Assembly (NCBI GenBank): GCA_902782715.1
Contig: CACZOG010000096.1
Span: 1-7,136, forward strand
Direction: 5' to 3'
From: an uncultured Lachnospiraceae bacterium
GTDB taxonomy: Bacteria; Bacillota; Clostridia; Lachnospirales; Lachnospiraceae
Length of the DNA: 7,136 bases
In this document: positions 1 to 6,006 of the stretch, in pieces
How the letters are laid out: every line of letters starts with the position of its first letter
Numbering within the stretch: the first letter of the stretch is position 1
Notes under the pieces: generated by a model
Seen by the model: only the letters and a program-made list of their open reading frames with translations
What the model was told of the DNA's origin: nothing
Database searches by the model: none
Made by a program: the position numbers and the translations under genes

Positions 1-131
1 ACCGCTTTTTTGACCTTATTCTTTTCGAAAACCCAGAGGTATACCAAAGAAAGGGCAAACATCAGCATAAAAGTCGCATTGCCCGAATATTCTTTGATTA
101 TTTCCAATGGTGATAATCCGATTTGAAGCAT
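1..131 (-). CDS. Membrane protein, N-terminal fragment (runs off the window)
   Basis: The first 43 codons of a gene whose remainder lies beyond position 1. The start ATG at 131-129 is preceded by a good SD (GAGGTGA, about 5 nt before the ATG) that overlaps the stop codon of the upstream gene, so the two are probably translationally coupled. The peptide begins MLQIGLSPLEIIKEYSGNAT, continues with a hydrophobic helix at about residues 20-34, and then a charged EKNKVKK stretch. This looks like the first helix of a multi-span membrane protein with the positive side in the cytoplasm. Large membrane proteins of unknown function with a YSGNA-like start are, from memory, common directly after DUF6077 genes in Lachnospiraceae polysaccharide loci. 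That supports a surface-glycan role, but the function cannot be read from this fragment. The reading frame is confident; the family is a guess. Confidence 0.7.
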   Translation of the reverse strand, partial: MLQIGLSPLEIIKEYSGNATFMLMFALSLVYLWVFEKNKVKKA

Positions 132-140
132 TCAGTCACC

Positions 141-1175
141 TCAGTGTACAAACAACATATAAGCAGCCGCAAATCCCGCCATGGGAATAAGCGACAGAAT
201 AGTCTTAAACGAAACCTTAACCTTCTTAACCGCAACAGCAACACATATGCTTCCCACAAGAAGCATAATGCTTAAAAGATAAACCGCAGCGGGCGTCATA
301 AAAACGGATGCCGCACAAAGTACTGCGATCAACGCGAAATACACATTCTTCTTACCCTCACTCTCTCCTATCATAAGTAAAAGAAGCACGGCAAAAGGAG
401 CGCTGAACGCACAGAACATCGCTTTTCCCTGCCATGTACGCGACAAGATAAACGTCGAATCCGTAAGATATGAATGGAAATCCCATATCGTAACAAGTGT
501 TATAAAACATGCGAAAATACTTCTGTACTTCTTTTTCTTTTCATCGTCAAAAAGAAGAAGCGAAATATTGTAGATAATCGCACTGTGAAGACAAAGATAG
601 AAACTTGCAAGAATCCTGTGAGCCAGGATCGTCGGATGGATAAAAGTAACCTTGGCCATGTACGCGATAAAGATCGGGTTCGCAGCTAAGAGGTGTCTTA
701 AATAACCCGTACCCGTTATCTGATGGCCGGTATAATAATCCGTTTTATAGAAATAACCCGTCGTATATGTCGTAAGCGCATTGCCCAGAACAAAAGCATC
801 ATCCGCATCGTTAATGCCCTGCAAGTTACGCATAACGATCATATATACGTTAAAAAGTACAAATACAGCAAATGCCCAGTCAAACTTGGGGAGTTTGATC
901 TTCTTAAAATATTTAAAACTCAAGATAAAAGAAACAATCGCAAGAACGACAAGAACAACGGACACACACCAGGTGAGTTCGATGAACTTTCTGTCAAGAT
1001 AATAGAATATCAAAAAAAGAATTTCGAATACGGACAGTTCGCTCAAGAATCCGCAAACCAAAACATTACCGACAGTATTATATTTCTCATCAAAGTGTCT
1101 CGTAAAAGATATTCCGAGTGCTGCCGGAATAAGTAAAAGATACAAAACACATTGTAAAAAACTAAGTATGAACAT
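141..1175 (-). CDS. DUF6077-type multi-span membrane protein, possible GT-C-like glycosyltransferase
   Basis: A 344-aa integral membrane protein with about ten hydrophobic segments (roughly residues 4-24, 36-60, 68-88, 98-116, 165-182, 186-208, 217-236, 253-270, 277-316 and 323-343). Two polar motifs stand out. DADDAF (about 123-128) sits after the fourth helix and precedes a Tyr/Thr/Gly-rich loop, and RTWQGKA (about 246-252) lies before a later helix. I recognise this pattern as DUF6077, a family found in clostridial polysaccharide loci. An acidic pair in a loop after an early helix is typical of GT-C lipid-linked sugar transferases, so a role in adding sugars to an exported glycan on the outer face is an inference. 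The ATG follows a leader with AGG about 12 nt upstream that overlaps the TAG stop of the preceding gene, only 13 nt away. The stop TGA is embedded in the SD of the next gene. It is probably co-transcribed from the promoter near 5451-5479. Confidence 0.85.
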   Translation of the reverse strand: MFILSFLQCVLYLLLIPAALGISFTRHFDEKYNTVGNVLVCGFLSELSVFEILFLIFYYLDRKFIELTWCVSVVLVVLAIVSFILSFKYFKKIKLPKFDWAFAVFVLFNVYMIVMRNLQGINDADDAFVLGNALTTYTTGYFYKTDYYTGHQITGTGYLRHLLAANPIFIAYMAKVTFIHPTILAHRILASFYLCLHSAIIYNISLLLFDDEKKKKYRSIFACFITLVTIWDFHSYLTDSTFILSRTWQGKAMFCAFSAPFAVLLLLMIGESEGKKNVYFALIAVLCAASVFMTPAAVYLLSIMLLVGSICVAVAVKKVKVSFKTILSLIPMAGFAAAYMLFVH

Positions 1176-1191
1176 ATATTATGTTAACCTA
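1173..1191 (-). promoter_or_regulatory. Ribosome binding leader of the DUF6077 gene, twin of the leader at 3169-3187
   Basis: On the minus strand this reads TAGGTTAACATAATATATG. The first three bases are the stop of the methyltransferase gene and the last three are the next start. AGG lies about 12 nt from the ATG, farther than usual. It matches the methyltransferase leader at 17 of 19 positions. Confidence 0.5.
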
Positions 1192-3171
1192 ATAAATATA
1201 TTCCGCTCTGCAGTCGATCTTAAGAACATCTCCTGCTTTTACCTGCAATCCCTTAAGCGAGAACTTAAAATGAGGATCTTCTTTCTTAAACGTGAAAACA
1301 TTGTCTTTCTGTACGCAGGAACGAATATCCATGCATCCGTTCTTTAAAAGACCGAGCAGACTCTGAGTTACATCCTTATCGTTTAAAAGGATTTGATTTA
1401 CATAAAATCTAACGGGCTTATCTCCCGGATCGACTCTTAAACTCTTTATTCCGTCTTTAATGGGAATGCTTAAGAGCATATTGGGACCATACTTTTTTAT
1501 GTCAACCAAGTAGTATGAATTCTCTTCTTTGAACCCTTCTCCGAAATCTTCGTAGATCTGAAACTTCATATCAAGTGCAGCCACTCTGTCGGTTAAATAT
1601 TTAAGGTCGTAAACACCTTTACCGATATTGTGTCTGATCGTGGGCAGAGGAAGATTCTTATTTACGATATCCTTTCTGAAAAGTTCCTCGTCGAAATCGT
1701 TCTCAGTATCGATCCAGTCCTTGATCTTATTCCTGAAATTATTCGGAAGCAGATAATTGTTGATCGCACGATTTACGACATCTTTGGCACTGCCCTTTTC
1801 GAATCTTACCCATTCGTAATCAATGGCCGTCCAGCCTTTTTCATTGACGATGATGTTAGAGAAAATAAAATCATCATTTACAACCGGATAATCCTCGTTA
1901 TAGCATGCATAGGATCTATATTTCTCAAAAAGCTTCTTAAAGCCTTCCTCATCATTATTCTTAACACACTCATCAAGCAGTTCTTCCAAAGTCTTACCTT
2001 CGACATATTCAAAAGTCAGACTCTGTGAAGTCTCATCATATCCGATTATCTTATTGATATTAAGATCCGAATCCTCATAACGGACATTGAGTTCATCACT
2101 TGCTTTACGCATGGTTTCTATATGTTCTTTCCCAGTTATGTAAACCGCGCTCTTGACAACCTTTTTAACATCAGAATCATTCAGGATAACAGTCTTAATG
2201 CAAAGAGCATCATCTCTTTCCATCGAATACTTGGCATAATCGACATTTACATCAGGGCCGAGGATCGCTTCAAACGAATTGGAAAAGACGGGGAATAATC
2301 CGTCAGAGATAAAAGAATCATAAGCCTTGGTCTCATCAAATAAAACAAGTCTGTCCTGATCGAAGTTACGCATATTATCCTTGCATTCGCCGATAAAAGG
2401 TAATCTCTTATCCGAGAAGATCGTATTCGGAAGCTTGTAATCCGGGTACGGATAATAAAAATGATAGTCAGTTATGTCAACCTTTTTGAAAATATTCTCA
2501 AGTTCATTCCTTGAAAAGGTTCTTACCTGACCGCCGTTCGTATAATTCTCTATTCCGTCAAAGAAATTACATGTATGGTCTTCTTTGCAGCCTGCAAAGT
2601 ATTTAAGTCCGAGTCTGTTCTCAATGGCGATTACAATCCTTCCGCCTTCTTTGACATGCTTCTTAATGATGTTTAGGAAATCAACAAAGGGATCATCCGT
2701 TCCCATATAAGAAATCGCATATTCGAAAACGCCGATGAGCATGATCCAGTCATACTTATTGTCAAGCTCAGGTTCTATGTCGTTGAAGTTTCCGACTTTG
2801 ATCGAAAGATTATCGTAATCTTTGTTCCTGTTGGCATTGATCTTACTTCTCTTTAAAGACAGATCTACACTGTCAACAGAACCTGCGAGTTTACATAACT
2901 CTCCCGTGATCGCTCCGGGACCTGCTCCTATTTCAAGAACTCTGTCTTCTTTCGTGATCGGAAGCCAGGATACGATGTTCTGTCTTTCCTTTGAGAGATG
3001 ATACAGATATGACCAGTCATGATTCTCTTCAACGATCTTACGAAACTCTGAAGGATCATTTTCTTCGCATACTTTTAAAAGGCGGTCTTCGATCTCGCCT
3101 TCCGAATAAAAATCCTCTCCCGGGTACTTTGAAAGATCTATATTCACTTTTCCGATCTTCAGATTCTCCAT
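1189..3171 (-). CDS. WbdD-like SAM-dependent methyltransferase / kinase-like bifunctional protein
   Basis: A 660-aa cytoplasmic protein in three parts. (1) Residues about 50-240 are a class I methyltransferase: motif I VLEIGAGPG at 78-86, the acidic SAM-binding position D103 at the end of the second strand (VDSVDLS), and a motif IV-like segment at 140-152. (2) Residues about 305-510 look like a kinase/aminoglycoside-phosphotransferase fold: a hinge-like FEYVEGKTLEELL at 387-399, a catalytic-loop-like NDDFIFSN with D434 and N439 (D-x4-N), and a metal-binding-like IDYEW at 450-454 with D451. The usual His two residues before the catalytic Asp is Asn432. (3) Residues about 555-660 are beta-rich, with SLRVDPGDKP at 577-586, and resemble a module I recall from glycosyltransferases in similar loci. 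It sits directly after a Wzm/Wzt exporter. By analogy with E. coli WbdD it may cap a glycan by methylation and possibly phosphorylation before export. The methyltransferase is certain; kinase activity is an inference. The start ATG is weakly supported by AGG 12 nt upstream, and the N-terminus looks complete. Confidence 0.88.
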   Translation of the reverse strand: MENLKIGKVNIDLSKYPGEDFYSEGEIEDRLLKVCEENDPSEFRKIVEENHDWSYLYHLSKERQNIVSWLPITKEDRVLEIGAGPGAITGELCKLAGSVDSVDLSLKRSKINANRNKDYDNLSIKVGNFNDIEPELDNKYDWIMLIGVFEYAISYMGTDDPFVDFLNIIKKHVKEGGRIVIAIENRLGLKYFAGCKEDHTCNFFDGIENYTNGGQVRTFSRNELENIFKKVDITDYHFYYPYPDYKLPNTIFSDKRLPFIGECKDNMRNFDQDRLVLFDETKAYDSFISDGLFPVFSNSFEAILGPDVNVDYAKYSMERDDALCIKTVILNDSDVKKVVKSAVYITGKEHIETMRKASDELNVRYEDSDLNINKIIGYDETSQSLTFEYVEGKTLEELLDECVKNNDEEGFKKLFEKYRSYACYNEDYPVVNDDFIFSNIIVNEKGWTAIDYEWVRFEKGSAKDVVNRAINNYLLPNNFRNKIKDWIDTENDFDEELFRKDIVNKNLPLPTIRHNIGKGVYDLKYLTDRVAALDMKFQIYEDFGEGFKEENSYYLVDIKKYGPNMLLSIPIKDGIKSLRVDPGDKPVRFYVNQILLNDKDVTQSLLGLLKNGCMDIRSCVQKDNVFTFKKEDPHFKFSLKGLQVKAGDVLKIDCRAEYIY

Positions 3172-3187
3172 AAATTATGTAAACCTA
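3169..3187 (-). promoter_or_regulatory. Ribosome binding leader of the methyltransferase gene
   Basis: The minus strand reads TAGGTTTACATAATTTATG, with AGG about 12 nt before the ATG. It is nearly identical to the leader of the next gene. It also resembles the AGGATACCAATATG core of the neighbouring 37-bp repeats, so it may be a diverged repeat copy recruited as a leader. Confidence 0.45.
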
Positions 3188-3202
3188 TCTAAATATCTAT
3201 AA

Positions 3203-3350
3203 GAATTAATTGTATTGGTATCCTATGGAATATCCATCCGAATTAATCATATTGGTATCCTATGGAATATCCATCCGAATTAATCATATTGGTATCCGCT
3301 GGAATATCCGTCCAAATTAATCATATTGGTATCCTGTGGAATATCCGTCC
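3203..3350 (-). repeat. Four 37-bp tandem repeats between the ATPase and methyltransferase genes
   Basis: Four contiguous units of exactly 37 bp occupy 3203-3239, 3240-3276, 3277-3313 and 3314-3350. On the plus strand each begins with GAATTAAT (AAATTAAT in the last), continues through ATTGGTATCC and ends with GGAATATCC followed by a four-base tail (ATCC or GTCC). The two units farthest from the ATPase gene are almost identical; the two nearest carry a few substitutions (for example CCGTCC for CCATCC). In units 1 and 2 the minus strand can form a short ATGGA-TAT-TCCAT hairpin, but the stem is not kept in units 3 and 4. Degenerate, shorter copies continue into the 3' end of the ATPase gene at about 3351-3407. 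The spacing is far too short and spacer-free for CRISPR. No strong terminator is visible in the gap. Confidence 0.93.
3206..3324 (-). other. Chain of three overlapping 14-codon mini-ORFs within the repeats
   Basis: Read on the minus strand, three frames start at ATG 3324, 3287 and 3250 and stop at TAA 3280, 3243 and 3206. Each ATG is preceded by AGGATACCAAT (GGATACCAAT for the second), an SD-like AGGA or GGA with a 7-nt spacer. The predicted peptides are MINLDGYSSGYQYD, MINSDGYSIGYQYD and MINSDGYSIGYQYN. Each stop falls inside ATGATTAA, so it overlaps the next start by 8 nt, as in translational coupling. The fourth potential start, in the unit at 3203-3239, has become ACA. Whether any are translated is unknown; the pattern could be a by-product of duplicating a gene end. 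The peptides resemble the ATPase C-terminus (MNSKVDIKYN). Confidence 0.35.
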
Positions 3351-3353
3351 GAA

Positions 3354-4610
3354 TTAATTATACTTAATATCCACCTTCGAATTCATATCGTAATATCCGA
3401 CCGAATCCTTATCGGATACAACAGTAACATTTATGCAGTCATATAGTCTGTGGTAAACGGTAAATTCACCTTTCTCGAATCCTGTAAGGCCTAAAGATAA
3501 AAGATACTCTCCGCCCTGAAGATTCATATCCTGCGTGAATGTGATCGTAAGCTTCGTACCGCCCTTGATCCCTTCGGTCACAGCCTTCTCGATCATTGTG
3601 TTGGTTCCGGTGATCTCAGTACCCTGAACGTTCTTAAACGTAAAGGCAAATATAGGAGCCTCAAGGTCTTCGTAGATCTCAGCATCTACAACGATCTTAA
3701 AAGAAGTGCCCTTAATGATCGCATTGCTGTTCTTTCCGGTATTGTCGAAAATCTTACAATCCGTATACTTGGCTTTCTTCGAGCCGTACTCTAATGTATC
3801 CGTATTAAGCCCTTCTTTTACGGGGCCGTTGTTATCGTCTTTATACTGACCTACGAGCACCTGCTTGTAAAGGTCGATCATTTCCTTCGGTGAACCTTCG
3901 CCAAGCTTGTCGCCCTTATTTAAAAGAACTACTCTGTCGCAGTATTTTGCGATGCTTGATAAGTCATGGGATACGAAAAGAATCGTCTTTCCCTGACGTT
4001 TGAAATCATCGAATTTCTTGTAGCATTTTGCCTGGAAGAAAACATCACCTACCGATAATGCTTCATCGACAATGAGGATCTCGGGATCAATGTTTATAGC
4101 TACAGCAAATGCAAGACGGACGAACATACCCGATGAGTATGTCTTAACAGGCGAATATACGTAATCTCCGATATCAGCAAAAGCAAGGATCTCGGGAAGT
4201 TTCGCATCGATCTCCTCGCGTGTTAAGCCCATCATCGTTCCGTTTAAATATACGTTTTCAATACCTGTATATTCTGCGTTGAATCCCGCACCGAGTTCAA
4301 GAAGTGCGGAAATCCTTCCGTCAACTTTAGCTTTGCCCTTAGTTGGTGTAAGAACTCCTGTTATGATCTTAAGAATTGTCGACTTACCTGAACCGTTCGT
4401 TCCGATGATACCTACGGTCTCGCCTTTATTAACTGAGAAAGATACATCATTTAAAGCCAGATTCTTCGGATACTTTCTCCAGGGCATTAAATGGAATGTA
4501 TCGATAAGTCTGTCGGAAGGTCTTTTATAGAGACTGTAAACCTTGGTTACGTTCTTAACCTCTATCGCAGTTTCTTTATTCAATTCATTATTTGTTACGT
4601 TTTCACTCAT
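3354..4610 (-). CDS. Wzt-type polysaccharide ABC transporter ATPase with C-terminal glycan-binding-type domain
   Basis: The 418-aa nucleotide-binding subunit of an ABC-2 polysaccharide exporter, acting with the permease encoded just upstream. Residues about 15-245 are the ATPase: the Wzt-specific insert VYSLYKRPSDRLID (24-37), Walker A GTNGSGKST at 70-78, ELGAGFNAEYTG at 105-116, signature YSSGM at 158-162, Walker B ILIVDE at 178-183 and the switch His215 in FVSHD. Residues about 270-418 form a beta-rich extension of the Wzt C-terminal type, which in O8/O9a-type systems binds the capped end of the glycan. The family is therefore the substrate-selecting class rather than the short capsule type. 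The ATG follows AGGATTTAAAA, with the SD overlapping the permease stop 9 nt away, indicating coupling. The last codons (GYYDMNSKVDIKYN) resemble the downstream repeat units, so the tail has probably been shaped by repeat expansion. Wzt/TagH-type ATPase is near certain; the exact glycan is unknown. Confidence 0.95.
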   Translation of the reverse strand: MSENVTNNELNKETAIEVKNVTKVYSLYKRPSDRLIDTFHLMPWRKYPKNLALNDVSFSVNKGETVGIIGTNGSGKSTILKIITGVLTPTKGKAKVDGRISALLELGAGFNAEYTGIENVYLNGTMMGLTREEIDAKLPEILAFADIGDYVYSPVKTYSSGMFVRLAFAVAINIDPEILIVDEALSVGDVFFQAKCYKKFDDFKRQGKTILFVSHDLSSIAKYCDRVVLLNKGDKLGEGSPKEMIDLYKQVLVGQYKDDNNGPVKEGLNTDTLEYGSKKAKYTDCKIFDNTGKNSNAIIKGTSFKIVVDAEIYEDLEAPIFAFTFKNVQGTEITGTNTMIEKAVTEGIKGGTKLTITFTQDMNLQGGEYLLSLGLTGFEKGEFTVYHRLYDCINVTVVSDKDSVGYYDMNSKVDIKYN

Positions 4611-4619
4611 TTTTAAATC

Positions 4620-5414
4620 CTACAATACATCCGCAAATAAAGGACGAAGCTTCTTAAATACATATGCTCCGATGCCGAATAAAATAACCACGATCCCCCA
4701 GAAAACTAAAGTATCGAGCCATCTCTCATGCACCCACGTGCCTTCAAAGAGCGACGAACGATAACCTTCGATTATGTAATAGATCGGATTGAATCTGAAG
4801 AGAAATCTTATCTTCTCCGGAATGATGGTTATATTCCAGAGTATAGGTGTACCCCACATTCCGACCTGTAAGAGAATATTGATTATCTGAAGCAGGTCCT
4901 TAAAGAACACCGTTACCGCAGATGTCGTGTATGTTATTGCCAGAACAAGCATAAATAAACAGAAAGAATAATAAATAAGCTGCAATATCTGGAAACTTGG
5001 CTTAAAGCTATAAGCAAAGTACATTACCACCAAAACGATCGCAAAGAAAATATGTATAAAAGTTGCCGAGATCGTCTTTATCAAAGGCAGGATCCCGACT
5101 TTGAAAACAACTTTCTTAACCAGGTAATTATACTCATTCATTGCATTCGCACCCGTGGTAACTGCTTCGTTAATGAAAAACCACGGAACCAGTCCTGCGG
5201 TAAGCCACAATACATAAGGAACTTCAAGACCGCCGCCCGCAAGTGCAGCACGGCTGTTCATAACGTATCCGAATACAAAATAATAAAGAACGACCGTAAC
5301 GAGAGGCTGAACGAAAGCCCATACTCTTCCGAGTGAGCTTCCCGCATATCGTTTCTTAAAGTCGTTCTTTGACAATTCCCATATAAGATTTTTAGTTTTC
5401 TTAAAATCACTCAT
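4620..5414 (-). CDS. Wzm-type ABC-2 polysaccharide export permease
   Basis: A 264-aa membrane subunit of a polysaccharide exporter. The N-terminus carries the family hallmark LIWELSKNDFKKRYAGSSLG (10-29) on the cytoplasmic amphipathic helix, leading into AFVQPL. About six membrane helices follow (roughly 31-52, 67-85, 112-133, 141-162, 175-194 and 231-253), with the conserved RFNPIYYIIEGYR at 207-219 before the last helix. The length is normal for Wzm/TagG proteins. It is the first gene of the operon, about 29 nt after the predicted transcription start, and is followed 9 nt later by its ATPase partner. The SD before the ATG is weak (GAG in ACGAGAAATGACCAA), unlike the strong one at 7026. TagG for teichoic acid is the alternative, but the Wzt C-domain and the neighbouring methyltransferase-kinase gene favour a capped polysaccharide. 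Confidence 0.95.
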   Translation of the reverse strand: MSDFKKTKNLIWELSKNDFKKRYAGSSLGRVWAFVQPLVTVVLYYFVFGYVMNSRAALAGGGLEVPYVLWLTAGLVPWFFINEAVTTGANAMNEYNYLVKKVVFKVGILPLIKTISATFIHIFFAIVLVVMYFAYSFKPSFQILQLIYYSFCLFMLVLAITYTTSAVTVFFKDLLQIINILLQVGMWGTPILWNITIIPEKIRFLFRFNPIYYIIEGYRSSLFEGTWVHERWLDTLVFWGIVVILFGIGAYVFKKLRPLFADVL

Positions 5415-5450
5415 TTGGTCATTTCTCGTTTCTTAAGCACATACACAGTT

Positions 5451-5479
5451 ATTTTACCACTTTTTAAGCCAAATGCCAA
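5451..5479 (-). promoter_or_regulatory. Sigma-A-type promoter of the export operon
   Basis: On the minus strand, -35 TTGGCA (5479-5474), a 17-bp spacer and -10 TAAAAT (5456-5451). A TG one base before the -10 makes it an extended -10. Both boxes match consensus at 5 of 6 positions. Transcription would begin near 5443, leaving a leader of roughly 30 nt before the permease ATG. The -35 lies inside a tandem heptamer (two ATTTGGC copies, 5481-5468). Confidence 0.75.
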
Positions 5480-5495
5480 ATGTGTGATATTAAAG

Positions 5496-5519
5496 TCAGG
5501 TTATCTGTCGGCAGCCTGA
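5496..5519 (-). terminator. Weak hairpin after the DUF3021 gene, possible terminator
   Basis: TCAGG at 5519-5515 can pair with CCTGA at 5500-5496. An inner CTG/CAG stem is possible, with an asymmetric ATAA bulge. It is followed by CTTTAAT rather than a run of T, so it is a poor intrinsic terminator. Its position, 17 bp past the stop codon and upstream of the next promoter, is what makes it a candidate. Confidence 0.3.
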
Positions 5520-5535
5520 TATTTGTATTATTCTT

Positions 5536-5988
5536 TTATCTCTCAACTGTCGAAACTCTGTTATATTCCTTAAGCTTCTCGGTATACTCAACACCCTTCT
5601 TCTTAAGGTAAATTGCATCGATAGCAAGAGCCAGTACATAAAGGGCGCTGATGATTGCAAAGAATATGATCCAGACGGATAAATTCCCGCCTTCCTGCGT
5701 GAACAATCCCATAAAATAAAACATTGCGATTTCAATGGGAACGAACAGCACGTAGAACACCGAAAGCGAAAAGATGAAACCTTTTCGTACAAAGAATGGG
5801 ATCTTAAAGCAGACGCCGAAGCACACTGCCCCCCATGCACATAAGCCCATCAGCTTCCAGAGAGTTGAGAGCTTTATCACATCCGCTCCGGTAAAAAGGC
5901 ATATCACAAGTACGCATATAATAAGCCAGGTGAAACCGAATGAGAACATATCTCTGATTGTAATAAGTACATTTTTTACTTTATCCAT
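5536..5988 (-). CDS. DUF3021-type four-helix membrane protein (LytTR partner)
   Basis: A 150-aa membrane protein with four hydrophobic helices at about 16-35, 44-62, 69-95 and 103-126, and a charged cytoplasmic tail (KKKGVEYTEKLKEYNR). Size, helix layout and position directly after a stand-alone LytTR gene fit DUF3021. In characterised streptococcal LytTR regulatory systems (HdrRM and BrsRM in S. mutans) the membrane partner restrains the LytTR regulator, so a sensor or inhibitor role is inferred here. The ATG follows TTTTAGGTAAAATAT, an AGG-type SD at normal spacing, 18 bp after the LytTR stop. It is the last gene of the small operon, followed by a weak hairpin. Another open frame overlaps its second half (5496-5840) but reads as Arg/Ser/Cys-rich noise and is not a gene. 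Confidence 0.8.
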   Translation of the reverse strand: MDKVKNVLITIRDMFSFGFTWLIICVLVICLFTGADVIKLSTLWKLMGLCAWGAVCFGVCFKIPFFVRKGFIFSLSVFYVLFVPIEIAMFYFMGLFTQEGGNLSVWIIFFAIISALYVLALAIDAIYLKKKGVEYTEKLKEYNRVSTVER

Positions 5989-6006
5989 ATATTTTACCTA
6001 AAATAA

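Noticed and set aside
723..1136. Plus-strand open frame of 137 codons opposite the DUF6077 gene
   Set aside because: Antisense shadow of a real membrane-protein gene. It is Lys/Arg/Ile-rich with no domain.
1630..2028. Plus-strand open frame of 132 codons opposite the methyltransferase gene
   Set aside because: Antisense shadow. The opposite strand carries the conserved kinase-like motifs.
3206..3324. Repeat units as tandem -10/-35 promoters (TATGAT in each unit)
   Set aside because: TATGAT resembles a -10, but the sequence 16-17 bp upstream (TGGATA or similar) is a poor -35, and the same bases are better explained by the SD-ATG pattern.
3203..3350. CRISPR array
   Set aside because: Units are contiguous 37-bp repeats without variable spacers, and no cas gene is present.
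3172..3353. Intrinsic terminator between the ATPase and methyltransferase genes
   Set aside because: Only a 5-bp ATGGA/TCCAT hairpin is present in two of four units, with no T-run after it. Read-through is more likely.
5496..5840. Minus-strand open frame of 114 codons overlapping the DUF3021 gene
   Set aside because: Ser/Cys/Arg-rich composition, no recognisable domain, and it overlaps a well-formed membrane protein with a proper SD.
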